A stretch of 64,000 bases of DNA from Posidonia oceanica (Eukaryota > Streptophyta > Magnoliopsida > Alismatales > Posidoniaceae), in NCBI GenBank assembly GCA_037176725.1, contig JAZBRS010000075.1, positions 77,936,001 to 78,000,000 on the forward strand, read 5' to 3'. The notes under the pieces were generated by a model. It was given only the letters and a program-made list of their open reading frames with translations. It searched no databases and was not told the DNA's origin. Position numbers and translations under genes: made by a program. Positions 1-11,469 of the stretch are shown here, piece by piece. Every line of letters begins with the position of its first letter. The first letter of the stretch is position 1.

Positions 1-937
1 GTATTTTGATATTAATAACTTGATATTAAATAGATCTAACCTAATAATGGTAAGATTTAACTTCATATAACCGTATACAGCGAGACCCCTGTGGACTTTA
101 CGAAGTAGCAACATCTAGGATGGTCCTCAATTAGACTCTACATCTCTAACACTTGGGTATTTTCTCATCTCTACTTTCACTCCATATTAAATGTTGTGAA
201 AACTATTCATTTTAAATATATACTTAGCATTTCTAAGTGCGATTTATACATTTATTAATTATTTTCAGGTACTATTTATGTTTCAAGATATTTGTATTAA
301 GTTTATATAACATATTTTAATGTGATACATGTTCAGAAAGTAGATCTAAGTAGCCTTAGATGTAGATTATTGCTTACTTTAGCTTATTCTAGAGTTTCAA
401 ATCAAAATTTGAAGTTTTTTTACCATTTCCATGGATTTCTGTAAATTTACCGCATTTCCACCGACATTTCCATCGATATTTGACACGTTTCCTATGTTTG
501 ACAAACCAAAATTCGACACGAAATCAACATTTAGAACCTTGATGGTAGGACAGGAACAACAAATGATATGAAAATGGTAAAGCAAATCACCATACAGTCA
601 AAGGCCTGAGGCCTTTTTCCAATTTAGGGTTTTGAATCGCTGTGAAGTTCCTGTAGTTGCATAGCAGATTTAACAGTGCAATTAAAATTCACTTTTAGCA
701 GTCAAACTTGTACGTGTGGCATAATACGCTGTAAGAAACTTACTAGGATCCATAATCTTTTTTTTATTTTGAAAATTTTACAGAATCTATAATCTTTCAC
801 AGGTTTTAAGAAGTAAGCAATGGGCATGTTACCAACATATATTTCCAGTAGAATCAGGATCTACCCCAGTGAAGTCCTAGACATGTAACATGTAAAAGAA
901 CAATTTTCCTTGAAAACAATATAAAAGAAAGCACTAC
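1..937 (-). other. Left edge: probable AMY3 intron 6, no coding seen
   Basis: This AT-rich stretch follows the splice donor of AMY3 exon 6 (GT at 937-936). I find no continuation of the amylase protein (third part of the N-terminal region or the catalytic barrel) on the minus strand here. The short open frame at 397-585 does not resemble amylase. Either intron 6 continues past the window edge or the gene is truncated; the window cannot decide. Confidence 0.45.
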
Positions 938-3590
938 CTGCAATAAAGTCTGAATGGCTTTTTTCCTAAACACTCTGGATTTAGGTGGAAGTGGGGCAGT
1001 TGGAATTTCCCATGTTCTATTACTGTCTCTACAGACACCCCAGTGGACCACAACTTGGCCAGGTATGTCAGTGTCGAAATGCAGTTGATTTTTGTTCATC
1101 TCATCACTTCTCTTCACCATAACAGTTACACAATTATCAGCTGACTCCTCTTTCACTATTTGGTATTCCTCATAAAATCCTTCAACAAGACGAACCTCAT
1201 GCTTAATATCTTTATTTTCTTCTGTATCATCTTGAGCATTTGTATCCAGCTGAGGCCCTTCAGGTTTCATGAGTAAGCTGGAAATCTGACTAAAGGCACC
1301 TGAGTAAAAAGGCAAGCACTTAAGAAACACCCATGAACTGCTAAAGAACAGGTAGAAGATCCCCAACAAAACAAAAGATGAGATGCTGTTCCAATCAAAC
1401 AAGGAAAAAAAGCCAAGATACAAGTTGGATTGGTGATACAATGACAAATGAGAGAATTTTCCTTAAACAACATAAGTTGGGAAAACATAATGTTTGGATG
1501 AAAATCAAACCCTACCTGGCCATATGCTGAATTTTTTCTGTCCACCTACAGCAACATCATTTTGTTGTGGGTAATCAAGTAGAGGAATTCTGAAGTCTCT
1601 CCCTCTATGCTGAAACCATGCTCCAGTTTCATCATCCTATTTAACAGCAAACACCTTTAGAATAATATTTTTGATATTTACGGTTCAAGAATCAAGGTGC
1701 TACAAATGCACTTAAATGACAAATTATTAGATTTTTTCCACTCTTGGATTTTTGTACTAAACTGTCACATACAAAAGAATTAAGATTTAAGAATTATATA
1801 GAATGTGATAGAAAATCTTGAGGAACTATGGAAAACATAACTTCTTAATAAATGCCCAATCCAAAAATGTTGAAAAACCATATCACAGGAAAATGACTTC
1901 TTGAAAATTAAAAAACAGTTATAGATCCCGCCATCCAGGCAAAAGTGTCCAAATCACTATTTACGCATGCTTACAAGTAACAACCTTTAAAACAAAATGG
2001 ATAGCTGCAACTGACATGCTACTATCCAAGTCAATCTTCACTTCATGGAGTGTCTGTTCTTCCGAAGATGATGAAGACTTCTTCAAGGGAGTCTCAACGG
2101 CATAATCCTGAAATCAGCTAGCGAATGAAAAATAAATAATGGCAACCGCATGAAAGCATGAAGAAAAAAAGGGGTGCAGAATAGTGTAGGAGATCTTAAA
2201 ACCTTTATAGGAACAGAACCCGGAGGCCTCATTTGAGTAGGAGGTTGATCCCATTCACTGGCAAAACCAAAGGAAAACCACAAGTTCTAGTTATTACTTC
2301 TCTTTGTAAGAAGTGTGGGTTACACATTTTTATGCCTGGATACAGTTGTCTATACATTTAGCTTGTACATCACCTAATAGTTTCAAGATATGAATATGAA
2401 ACTACTCTTCACAGATGCACAAACATTTGAATTTGTTTGCATTACTGTGGTCAGCTAGCTCCAACACTGTCAGACAATCCCAGCTGAGAGACTGATTTAA
2501 CGAGAGTTAATGCTATGTAGAAAAACATATATCTGTTTATGGTCGATAACTCAAGCAACCAAGTACAGTTATATTGCTAAAGACAGAAACAGAGGTATTT
2601 CGCAAGAGGAAAATCGATGTTCTTTGCTTTAACCAGAAACCTGCATTGTGGTTCAGTTCAAGAACTATAAGGCGAAAATCTCTACCCTTACCTCTGTTTC
2701 TCAGTATGATCTCTATCATCATCCCCATTCCCTTTATCAATTATTCTGTGCTACCTAGTTTCCTGCATTCCCCTATCAATTCCCTGACCTTATCCTTACC
2801 CATGATGTTCCAACATCTTGGACTCAATTGAGAGATTACCGAGTGCAAGAATTCAAGGTAACCAAAGATCAATCTTCAGCTACAATTTCCTAATCTAACC
2901 TATGATCTCAAGTTCACACATATCAAACAGCCAGCCACAATTCTCCAATCTAATTCATGATCCGAGGTTGAAAAACACTCACAGTTAATAGTTCCAATAC
3001 GATGATGAATAGTACAGCTAGAAACGAAGAAACGAAATCAGACATAAAAATTGAAACAGCTGGTCCCAAAGAAGAAAAACCTGCCAATGTCATCACAATA
3101 AGTGACTCCCCAATGCAACACCCAGTTCCCTTCTAGACTACACCCCACCACCAGCTGTCCCTTCGATCCACCCTCCTCCTCCTTTTCCCAGTCCAGCTTC
3201 ACACTGACCTTCCCCTCCACCTGGATTGACACCAAACATCAGCAACATTACATCCTATTGCACGTTAAAAAAAACAAACAAAAAGATCCGATCTTTATCA
3301 CTCACCGCAACACTCCGCTCCACCTGGAACGTCTCCTCGTACAAGACGTCCCCACCGCGATCCGCCTCGGCGATCGGCGACTCCGCGAGGTTCGCCCGGA
3401 TCGGACGAATCCGGAGCGGCGCAGTTGGCGCAGCGCAGCACAGCCTCCCTCCGAACACCGGCCTCGGCCTGAACAGTGTCCTCGTCCTCCTCTGCTTCTG
3501 CGGAGCTACCGCGCAGCGCCACCGGCTTCTCTCGCCCGGCGTGGTCTGGTGCAGAACCGGCCTCAGCCGGAAGGCCGACGACGACGACAT
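938..3590 (-). CDS. AMY3: Alpha-amylase 3, chloroplastic (AMY3-type), N-terminal half, 6 exons
   Basis: Plastid endo-amylase of leaf starch breakdown; only the starch-binding N-terminal half is present. Minus-strand exons: 3306-3590, 3081-3220, 2203-2257, 1985-2107, 1516-1636, 938-1299 (1086 nt, 362 codons), all with GT/AG borders and matching phases (0, 2, 0, 0, 1, 0). The start ATG at 3590-3588 opens a Ser/Arg-rich leader that looks like a chloroplast transit peptide. Exons 2-3 encode a first CBM45-like module with motif NWVLHWGVTY followed by EWDQPP and MRPPGS. Exons 5-6 include GAWFQHRGRDF and a second module with VVVHWGVCRD and WEIPTAPLPP. Paired CBM45 modules also occur in glucan, water dikinase, but the linker motifs here match AMY3. 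The catalytic glycoside hydrolase 13 domain would lie left of the window. No stop or frameshift was seen in these exons. Identification is by recalled family motifs, not by a search. Confidence 0.9.
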
Positions 3591-3609
3591 GTCGAAATCG
3601 ACTCGACTC

Positions 3610-3669
3610 GAAGAAGAAGAAGAAGAAGAGATATTTGGGATTGGTGTATACGTGGAGTAGAATTTATTA
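3610..3669 (-). promoter_or_regulatory. AMY3 5' UTR with GAA/TTC microsatellite and TATA-like box
   Basis: A (GAA)n run at 3610-3630, read as (TTC)n in the transcript, lies 20-40 bp upstream of the AMY3 start codon; pyrimidine-rich 5' UTRs are common in plants. An AT-rich box, TAATAAAT on the minus strand (3669-3662), lies about 35 bp further up and is the best TATA candidate. The transcription start itself is not visible. Confidence 0.4.
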
Positions 3670-3839
3670 TGCCTTTTTTTTCCCCATATTTTGCTTCCGA
3701 ATATTTTTCTCTGCTTCTACAGACTTCAATTCTACTACGGCAGTTGTTGACGTGACGGGGAGGGAAGGAAGAAGTCGGTGACGGGAGCAGTAATGAAGTG
3801 AGAAGCTGGGGGATGGGGATTGGCCGGTGATGCTCCTGC

Positions 3840-4290
3840 AAGATTGGGTTTGGGACATGTAAACCCGGCCAGCTCCAGGCCCGTGAAATACGTGGTCCTA
3901 ACGGACCTGGGACGGGCCGTCTGGTTTGATAGGTTAGATTGGGTCAGGTTGGATTTTATAAACATCTAGTCTGATACGGTCTATGGCCTGCCATTAGACC
4001 AGACTACGGGCTGACCGTACCGATCAAGTAAGGTCAGTCCATTGTCGACATATCTTTTTTTTTAAATTTCCAGGCCGATCTGACCCGACCAGTTTCAAGG
4101 ACTGGGCCCATAGCCCCATACTGGGCGTACTCGACTGGGCCTAGTAGGCATGGCCCTGGGCCCAACACGCCCGTGGTTCGATACAGGTCGGCCTAGATTT
4201 CTCTTGGACTAGGTTATTTTCTGGACCAGGTTGGACGACTTAAGATCGGCCTGACTCATTTGCCATGTCTAGGTCTAACCCGACAAAAGG
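3840..4290. other. Degenerate GGGCC/GGCCTG-rich segment, unidentified
   Basis: This 450-bp segment upstream of AMY3 is rich in short GGGCC, GACCTGG and GGTCGG words in both orientations and contrasts with the AT-rich DNA around it. It resembles subterminal regions of old hAT-like DNA transposons, but I could not define terminal inverted repeats or a target duplication. No coding potential was seen. Confidence 0.3.
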
Positions 4291-4642
4291 ATGGTGAACT
4301 TTCATCACAAATTCATGATTTGTGGTTTTTACGAAGAACAGTCTTCCATTCAAAATTTCATCTATATCCCAATTTTCGAAAAAAAAAATATCGCTCAATA
4401 TATTTAACATAAGCTAGTTTTTCGAACTACTTCCTGGAATTTCTTTTGTAAACATTTTAAGATTTCTAGATGCTAATATTGAATGACATGTCATATGATA
4501 AATAAAGTACTTTAAAAGGATATATACAAGCAAAAGAAATCCTTTTTCTTTTTGGTTTTTATTATCACGGCTGTTTGAGAGTGAGAGATGGGCCTAGCTG
4601 TTTGGGGATGGACCAACGCATGATTTGAAGGATAACTTACGA
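4291..4642. other. AT-rich intergenic spacer
   Basis: AT-rich DNA between the GC-rich relic and the hAT remnant. I see no gene, repeat or regulatory motif. Confidence 0.5.
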
Positions 4643-5017
4643 TTAGGGTTGTAGGTTGGGTTGGGTCGGGTCGGATTGGATAGAGGATTTACCTTTATTC
4701 TTATCCGTCTCTTATTAGCGGACGATGAGTTGGGTCAATATCCGTTCCAAAAAAAATTAACTACTACCCTATCCACTACTTTTTTGGTTAGTGGGTCAAA
4801 CAGATACAATATTAAACATTGACTACAAAAAAAACTATTAATAAGACATTAATTCATTTACCACAAAACAAGAATAATTTTGACATTATCATTTATCACA
4901 ATACAACATCATCATTAATTCATTGTGCTCATCCAAGAATAATAATAAAATTAACAATATAAATATAATATCATTTAACCACACCATTCATGATTTGATG
5001 ATTCAAAGATTTAAAGT

Positions 5018-5651
5018 TGTAATATCCAGGTCTGTCTAGAACTAGCAGGTAAAATTGGCACGAATATTTAGTGTAAAATTCTGACGCGAATTATTGGCGT
5101 GGATTGTGAACGCGGACTGGTGGTGCGGTTTACCAGTGCGGAATGCATGCACGACCCGTTAGTTTAGAATGCAGAATACTGTGAGATTAGATTTGGGAAA
5201 TTAATTTCCGTTTGGTTGTATTCTGATATTTGTGAAGTGAACCTGGTCAAATGGATTGAGATTTGATGACCCGTATTTGTAAATATATTTATTAGGTAAT
5301 CACAGTGGATTTGTGGTTGTCTCCCTCTGTGGATCCTTGATTTTTCCTTGTGTGTGTGTGTGATTCCTCCTTGGTTCTTGGTATTGTGCCAAAGTCTTGA
5401 CGTGCTGCAGCTGTGAATGTGTGGGGCCGAGGAAAGATATAATGCCAAGATGCCACAGTACCGTCCGTGACCCGAACATGTGGTTTACTTTATGAATATT
5501 GGTACTTGAGATATTTTCCTTTTCTTCGAGGTTACTGGTGTAAATCATGCGTAAAATTTACAATGGATGTCGGTCGAGGCATTATAAAAGATGGAGGGGC
5601 ATTCAAGGAGAGGCATGCACGTGGAAAAAAAATAGGGTTTGGGGTGTTACA
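5018..5651 (+). repeat. R1 5' LTR
   Basis: 634 bp, TG...CA ends, with TATAAAAG at 5583-5590 close to the 3' end of the LTR, so U3 makes up most of it. The partner LTR is at 9824-10458. Confidence 0.92.
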
Positions 5652-5654
5652 GAG

Positions 5655-5666
5655 TGGTATCAGAGC
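5655..5666 (+). other. R1 primer binding site (tRNA-iMet type)
   Basis: TGGTATCAGAGC begins 3 bp after the LTR end. This is the standard complement of the 3' end of plant initiator tRNA-Met used by many Ty3/gypsy and Ty1/copia elements. Confidence 0.9.
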
Positions 5667-6023
5667 TTAGGTTACCTAGGAGCACTAGTCTAGGGATGTC
5701 TGATCAGGTGACTCCGTAGATGCATTCATGCATACCTGCACCTTGTTTTTATTGATTTTCTTGTTTGGCGAAGTGTGGAGCTGCGTTCACTCGTGTGGAG
5801 TGGTTCGCCGAGCTTTACAACTCCGTGGGGTGTGGTGTTTGGCGTTGTTCACTAGTTTTGTGTGGATTAAGCACCGTGTTGTCTATAGGAGCGGTGGCAG
5901 TTGTTTTTTAGGCAAGAACTCATTGTTGGCCTACAGGGTAAGAGACCTTGCTGTGTAAGAAGCCAGATGGATCTTGTCGCCTCAAGTGGTTTACATCTAT
6001 AGTGTATACTGGTTTGTTTGGTG

Positions 6024-6065
6024 TGCTATGACTGCAGGAAGGCAGGGCGTCTGTGGAGGAGATGC
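6024..6065 (+). pseudogene. Relic of a gag CCHC zinc knuckle in R1
   Basis: The 14-codon stretch CYDCRKAGRLWRRC keeps the C-x2-C-x4-x-x4-C spacing of a retroviral-type zinc knuckle, with Arg (CGT) where His (CAT/CAC) is expected. The frame around it (6018-6212) is short and otherwise unremarkable. It is the only hint that R1 descends from a coding element; a chance match cannot be excluded. Confidence 0.4.
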
Positions 6066-6224
6066 CTTGAATCCTTTAAGGGGGTTAGGCACTCCATGAT
6101 AGTGGACCAGAGGACGTGTTTTTCCTTGCCACCATCCGTTGTTAGGTGGTTTTGTGTTTTGTTGTGGAGGGAGAGGTGTTGTGGTTGGTTGCCCCTGTGT
6201 GGCCCTCCATGATCGGTTATTGTC

Positions 6225-6680
6225 GGCTGTTGTTTGTATTGGCTGTTGCTATTTGTTATTGCTGATTGTTGCTGCTTGTTGTTTGCTATTTGCTCTTGTT
6301 TGATTGGTTGTTGTCTGTTGTTCCTTGTTTGTTGTTGTTGTTGTTGTTGTCGTCTGTCGTCTACTGTTTGTTATTATTTGTTCTTGTGTCGGTGTGGAGG
6401 ATGTCTGCAGCTTCGTCCTCTTGTTGCATCTGGGTGAAGCATGAGGCTTACCAAATGTGTATTGGTTGTTGTCCTTTGTTGTCTGTGATTTATTGTTTGT
6501 TGCTGTCTGTTCTGCTGTTGGTGCAGAGGATGCCTAGAGTTCCATCCTCCTATTACTGTTACCGGGTGACTCTGGTGAGTCCCCAGATGTTTATTGTTTT
6601 CTTGATTGTTTCTGGACAACTCAGGTGGGTTCCCAAACATGTGTTGTTTGTTGTGTGTTGTTTGTTGTGTGTTATTTGAG
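6225..6680 (+). repeat. Low-complexity TTG/TGT-rich tract inside R1
   Basis: Long runs built from TGTTG, TTGTTT and (TTG)n, the most regular at 6327-6350. Open frames here are Leu/Cys/Val-rich on the plus strand and are low-complexity artefacts rather than genes. Confidence 0.7.
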
Positions 6681-6937
6681 GTATCATATTTGGATACCCA
6701 GTTTGGTTTTGCTTGTTTGTGGTTCGAATGGCTTAATGGCATTGGAGCGGTGGAAATTCTTCCTCCGGTTGTTCTCTTTTGGGGTATCTTGTTGGAGATG
6801 CCCGGTTGGGTTGTTGTTGGGGTGTCTTGTTGAGGATGTCCAGGTTGCTTCTTGTTTGGTGGAGGTTGTACTCTGGATTTTGTGGAATATTGGTCTAGAA
6901 AGCAGTTTCTAGAAACAGATAGCACTATGGTTAGCCA

Positions 6938-7768
6938 TAGGGGTGTACATGGGTCTAAGTTGACCCGAAAATCAAACCAACCCGACCCATGTAGGTTGGG
7001 TTGGGTCGGGATTTTTTTATCATGGGTTGGGTATGAGTCAGAAAATCCCAAACCCGAACTTTCTGGGTTGGGTATGGGTTCTAGGCATGGGTTACCCGAC
7101 CCGACCCGAATCCGAAGGTATATATATATAATATTCATTATTTATAAATACATATTATATTTATAATTTTTTATTTATAAAAGTATAAAACATTAATATC
7201 CATGTGAAACTCCGTCTGTCTTCTGTGTTGTGGCTATCGTAGTTGATGAATGTCTGTTTTTATCGACTACCTTACAATTTGGTATGCAACTATCTTTTGG
7301 TGTTGTTAGGCTGTTTGAATGTTCTCTTATGTTTTTTCTTTTTCATATCCATGTTTGAATTGTGGAATAGGCTAAAAGTTATTAATGTTCTTACGTTTTC
7401 TCATGTAGCTACATTGTCAATGACAGGTAAATCCATATCCTTACGTTTGATGTGTTTTTCATATGCTTATATAATTTTTAGTAGCCTTTGTTGATTGGCT
7501 ATATTGGTTACACATTGGATCCTTGTTATTATTATTTTTTTCTTTTTTTTTGTGTAAAATTTGCATATTCAATTGTTCTTGCCTATATCTTTTTTTATGT
7601 AAAATTAAGTACTATAAAACCCGAGAACCGACCCGATCCAACCCGAAGTTTGTGGATTGGGTTGGGTCTGGATTGGGTATGGGTTGGGTATGGATCTAAA
7701 ATTATCCAACCTGAACAACATAGGTTGGGTCGTGGGTTCACCCTTAATCCGACCCATGTACACCCCTA
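6938..7768. mobile_element. Left non-autonomous hAT-like copy
   Basis: About 831 bp with inverted terminal repeats TAGGGGTGTACATGGG and dense subterminal GGGTTGGGT / ACCCGACCC repeats on both sides of an AT-rich centre. The inner (right) end is followed by GCCTTACC, which does not match the left duplication. Confidence 0.8.
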
Positions 7769-8332
7769 GCCTTACCTATATCATTACCCTTTAAATTTAG
7801 GTAGGTAGCGGGGCCGGTATAGACCCACTTCCCCTATGATTCTACCCTTACCCGCCCTATCACCTGCGGTATAATATAAAACTGGTAGGGTAAACGAGTA
7901 AGTGGGTATAATCTTGTTCAAGCAAATATTTTGAACATTGAGTGTTTAAACAAATAACTAAAATCACGTTCTATTATTATATATATTATAAACTATTAGA
8001 ATTTAAGAATTTATAGTTAAAACACTATACTTGAATGTCTCATTATAAATAAATTAAAATTGTTAGACAAATATATAAAATATTGTTCATCATTTCATAA
8101 TTTTAAAAGAAAATTAAAATAAAAAAAACAAAATGATTAGAATAATACGGATAAACGGGTACATATATAGTTATCCTTACCCGTATCTTATAAGAATAAG
8201 GGTAAAACGAGTGACGGGTAAATGGATAATAAGGTAAAATTATTTTCACCCTTACCTGTATAAAATGGGACAGTAAAGGGTAAATACCCTCTCCGTTTAT
8301 AGGCCTATTTGCTATGTATCAATAGGTCCAAC
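7769..8332. other. Spacer between the two hAT-like copies
   Basis: 564 bp, AT-rich, with GGGTA and TACCC words clustered near both ends (for example TACCCTTACCCGCC and ACGGGTAAATGG). It may be another degenerate DNA transposon with its own subterminal repeats. No coding potential. Confidence 0.5.
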
Positions 8333-9217
8333 TAGGGGTGTACATGAGTCTGGGTTGACCCGAAAACCGAACCAACCCGACCCGTGTGGGTTGGGTTGGG
8401 TTGGGTTTTTTTTATCATGGGTTGGGAATGGGTAAGAAAATTCCAAACCCGAACTTTCTACGTTGGATATGGGTTCTAGGCATGGGTTACCTGACCCAAC
8501 CTGAACCCGAAGGTATATATATATAATATTAATTATTTATATTTATAAATACATATTATATATATAATTTTTTATTTATAAACATCTTCAACCTGTATTA
8601 ATTTGATTGTAATACCCGACAGTGGAATTCCTTGTTAATACCATCTTTATGGGTATAATCTTCAACCTGTATCAATTTGATTGTACAGTCTGCTTGCTGG
8701 TAGCAATAAATACAACTTTTTTTTTCACTTCTCATGCTTGGCACTTGTATATATTTCACAGGTAATACTAGTGGAGCAACTTTTGTTTGTTAAGTAACTA
8801 TACTTTTATTAGCTATTTTTGGATCAATAAACCATAAATTATCCTCTAATTTTTACAGTCTCTTATAAACCATGGTCCTCTTGTTAAGTAATCACCATTC
8901 TCTTATAGTCTTGGAGAAAATTGTTGCTAGATGACTAAGCAATACTAACGTATCACATGCCAGTTTTTCTGACTTTTGATAATGGATGAGCTTGTTATTC
9001 TTTTTTGTAATTAATAATGGATGAGTCTATGTCTTGTTTTGTACACAATTCAGGTGTTATAAAACCCGAAAATCGACTCGACCCAACCCGAAGTTTGTGG
9101 GTCGGGTTGGGTTGGATCTAGACTGGGTATGGGTCTAAAATTATCCAACCCGAACAATATGGATTGGGTCATGGGTTTACCCTTAACCCGACCCAACCCG
9201 ACCCATGTACACCCCTA
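8333..9217. mobile_element. Right non-autonomous hAT-like copy
   Basis: About 885 bp, same terminal and subterminal repeats and same orientation as the left copy, with divergent centres. Its right end carries the GTTAGCCA duplication shared with the far left end. Confidence 0.8.
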
Positions 9218-9225
9218 GTTAGCCA

Positions 9226-9823
9226 GTCTGTCAGTGCATTCCAGAACCGATGAGAGTTTTGTTATGCCTCAGTAGCTAGATTTCTCTCGTACCTTGAATT
9301 AGAGACGGAATTTTGAGGAACGTGTACTAGTTATTGATGATTTGGCAGCTACTAGTGGGACATTATGTGTTGCAATTGGACTCTTTTGGGAAATGAGAGA
9401 TGATACTAAGCATGTGTTGTGGAATTTGGGTGGTTGTTGACCATGTTGAGTATCAGAGTAGTGTAGTGGATGCTGGTAGGAAGTGGTTATACCTGGTCAT
9501 TCCTGGTGTTTGCGTGTCTGCCAAAGTGGTTTAGCATGCTTCATGACCCTGGGAGACACGGTTCTGAGGTGGTGATTGGAGTTTTGTGCCCTGAAAAGGG
9601 ACCATCACCTAAGATTTGGTGGAATCTGGACTTGAAGAGAGTTGAGTTTTTGGTGTCGTTCAGGACCTGGATAGGATAAACGGCTTGGTGGAGCATGGAT
9701 TTTCCATGTTGGTCCTTGAGTTTGGGACAACACCGTAGTGTTGGCTATTTGGGTCGTGTGGTGATACCCTTGGCTTTTCGCCTTGAGAATTTCGAGGACG
9801 AAATTCCTTTAAGAGGGTTAGGA
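9226..9823 (+). other. 3' internal region and polypurine tract of R1
   Basis: Continues the R1 internal region after the hAT insertion. No protein domain recognised. It ends with TTCGAGGACGAAATTC and the purine-rich AAGAGGGTTAGGA at 9811-9823 immediately before the 3' LTR, as expected for plus-strand priming. Confidence 0.7.
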
Positions 9824-10458
9824 TGTAATATCCAGGTCTGTCTAGAACTAGTAGGTAAAATTGGCATGAATTTTTAGCATGAAATTCTGACGCGAATTAT
9901 TGGCACGGATTGTGAACGCGGACTGGTGGTGCGGTTTACCAGTGCGGAATGCATGCACGACCCGTTAGTTCAGAATGCAGAATACTGTGAGATTAGATTT
10001 GGGAAATTAATTTCCGTTTGGTTGTATTCTGATATTTGTGAAGTGAACCTGGTCAAATGGATTGAGATTTGATTACCCGTATTTGTAAATATATTTATTA
10101 GGTAATCACAGTGGATTTGTGATTGTCTCCCTCTCTGGATCCTTGATTTCTCCTTGGGTGTGTGTGTGATTCCTCCTTGGTTCATGGTATTGTGCCAAAG
10201 TCTTGACGTGTTGCAGCTGTGAATGTGTGGGGCCGAGGAAAGATATAATGCCAAGATGCCACAGTACCGTCCGTGACCCGAACTTGTGGTTTACTTTATG
10301 AATATTGGTACCTGAGATATTTTCCTTTTATCCGAGGTTACCGGTGTAAATCACGTGTGAAATTTACAATGGATGTCGGACGAGGCATTATAAAAGATGG
10401 AGGGGCATTCAGGGAGAGACATGCACGTGGAAAAAAAGTTAGGGTTTGGGGTGTTACA
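9824..10458 (+). repeat. R1 3' LTR
   Basis: 635 bp, partner of 5018-5651, ending GTGTTACA and followed by the duplicated AAAGT at 10459-10463. Scattered substitutions against the 5' LTR suggest a moderately old insertion. Confidence 0.92.
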
Positions 10459-10782
10459 AAAGTACTCTCAAGAATACAACAAAATACAAAATAACTTAAT
10501 CACCATCCATAATTCTAAAGTATGGAGTATTATCAAGATTATAATAAAAATAACTCCATGATTCAAAAGTTTAGAGTTTGATGTTAAACACAATATATTC
10601 CTTCAGTAACTCTTGCATTCCTATTTTCAAATAGCATCTCTTCAAGTCAACCTAATGAGTAATGAACCTACAAAATATATAAATTGAAATTAATAAAAAA
10701 AAAAAAGAAAGAGATAAATCAACAATTCAGCACACTTTTCTTGGCTTACATGTAAACAAACAAAATAAATAAAATGAATACA

Positions 10783-11330
10783 TGAATCAGTGATGGTGTG
10801 AATACAAACAAATCCTCATGAATCAGTGATGGTGTGAATAAATAAAGTGAATACAAACAAAAAAAAACATGTGAAACGAACAAACAAATCGATGAAATTT
10901 AGTAAAGCTTAGACCAAACAGTCCTTTAATGATAGAGCCGTGTAAATCCACAAGTGACCTTTTTTTTTTCATCACAGTTGTATAAATACCATCACAGTTG
11001 ATAAAAGCTAAAGCACTTGTTGTATAAATACATGAACCACTAGTGTTTCAAGGCTTACATGTTAAACCACCTTCCATGCTAGTGATGATAGTTGTTTCAA
11101 GGCTTTCATCATCAAAAGTCAACCTAGTGAACCTACAAAATATATAAATCGAAATTAATAAAACAGTTGATAAAAGCCAAAACAATTGAAAATAACTTTA
11201 AACATAGAAACACTTGTTGTATAAATACATGAACCACTAGCATTAGAAAAAAATCAAAGTGTTTCAAGACTTACATGTTAAACCATCCTCCATGCTAGTG
11301 ATGGTAGTTGTTTCAAGGCTTCCATTATCT
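10783..11330. repeat. Imperfect direct repeats in the hAT 3' non-coding region
   Basis: A GAATCAGTGATGGTGTGAAT unit occurs twice near 10786 and 10819. A longer block around TTGTATAAATACATGAACCACTAG plus TTTCAAG-CTTACATG-TTAAACCA occurs at about 11011-11125 and again at 11205-11330. The DNA between 10459 and 11470 is AT-rich and has no gene. Confidence 0.6.
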
Positions 11331-11469
11331 AAAGTTTTTGCTATTATTTTAAGAAATACATCAACAAGATTTTCTCCTACAAATGTAATAAAAACACAAA
11401 TTATAAATCTTATATATAAATGACATTACGAAAGTAGAAAGCAATGTAATTGTAATTTACCACGAAATT

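Larger units (their letters stand above)
6938..9217. mobile_element. Composite hAT-like transposon (two copies flanking a 564-bp spacer)
   Basis: The unit begins TAGGGGTGTACATGGG and ends with its inverse, CCCATGTACACCCCTA, and is flanked by an exact 8-bp duplication GTTAGCCA (6930-6937 and 9218-9225), the hallmark length of hAT insertions. Inside, two full copies of the same family (6938-7768 and 8333-9217) sit at either end of an unrelated GGGTA-rich spacer. No transposase is encoded. The outer ends, not the inner ones, carry the target duplication, so the whole 2.28-kb block appears to have inserted as one unit. Confidence 0.85.
5018..10458 (+). mobile_element. Complete LTR retrotransposon R1 (coding-poor, Ty3/gypsy-derived)
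   Basis: Direct LTRs at 5018-5651 and 9824-10458 start TGTAATATCC and end GGGGTGTTACA, with roughly 95% identity by eye. Both sides carry the 5-bp target duplication AAAGT (5013-5017 and 10459-10463). A tRNA-iMet type primer site (5655-5666) and a purine-rich tract (9811-9823) complete the ends. Once the hAT passenger (6938-9217) is removed, the internal part is only about 1.9 kb and contains no intact gag or pol. It therefore looks like a non-autonomous, LARD-like derivative that depended on proteins from another element. The end of the internal region (TTCGAGGACGAAATTC) resembles that of many plant chromoviruses. Confidence 0.9.

Noticed and set aside
3102..3755. Plus-strand frames across the AMY3 first exons
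   Set aside because: Shadows of AMY3 exon 1-2 and its UTR; the minus-strand exon series has matching splice phases and domain motifs.
6234..6679. Leu/Val/Cys-rich frames suggesting membrane proteins
   Set aside because: TTG/TGT low-complexity DNA inside R1.
6950..7110. GGGTTGGGTCGGGT runs resembling telomere repeats
   Set aside because: They are subterminal repeats of the hAT-like copies, present at both element ends in opposite orientation.
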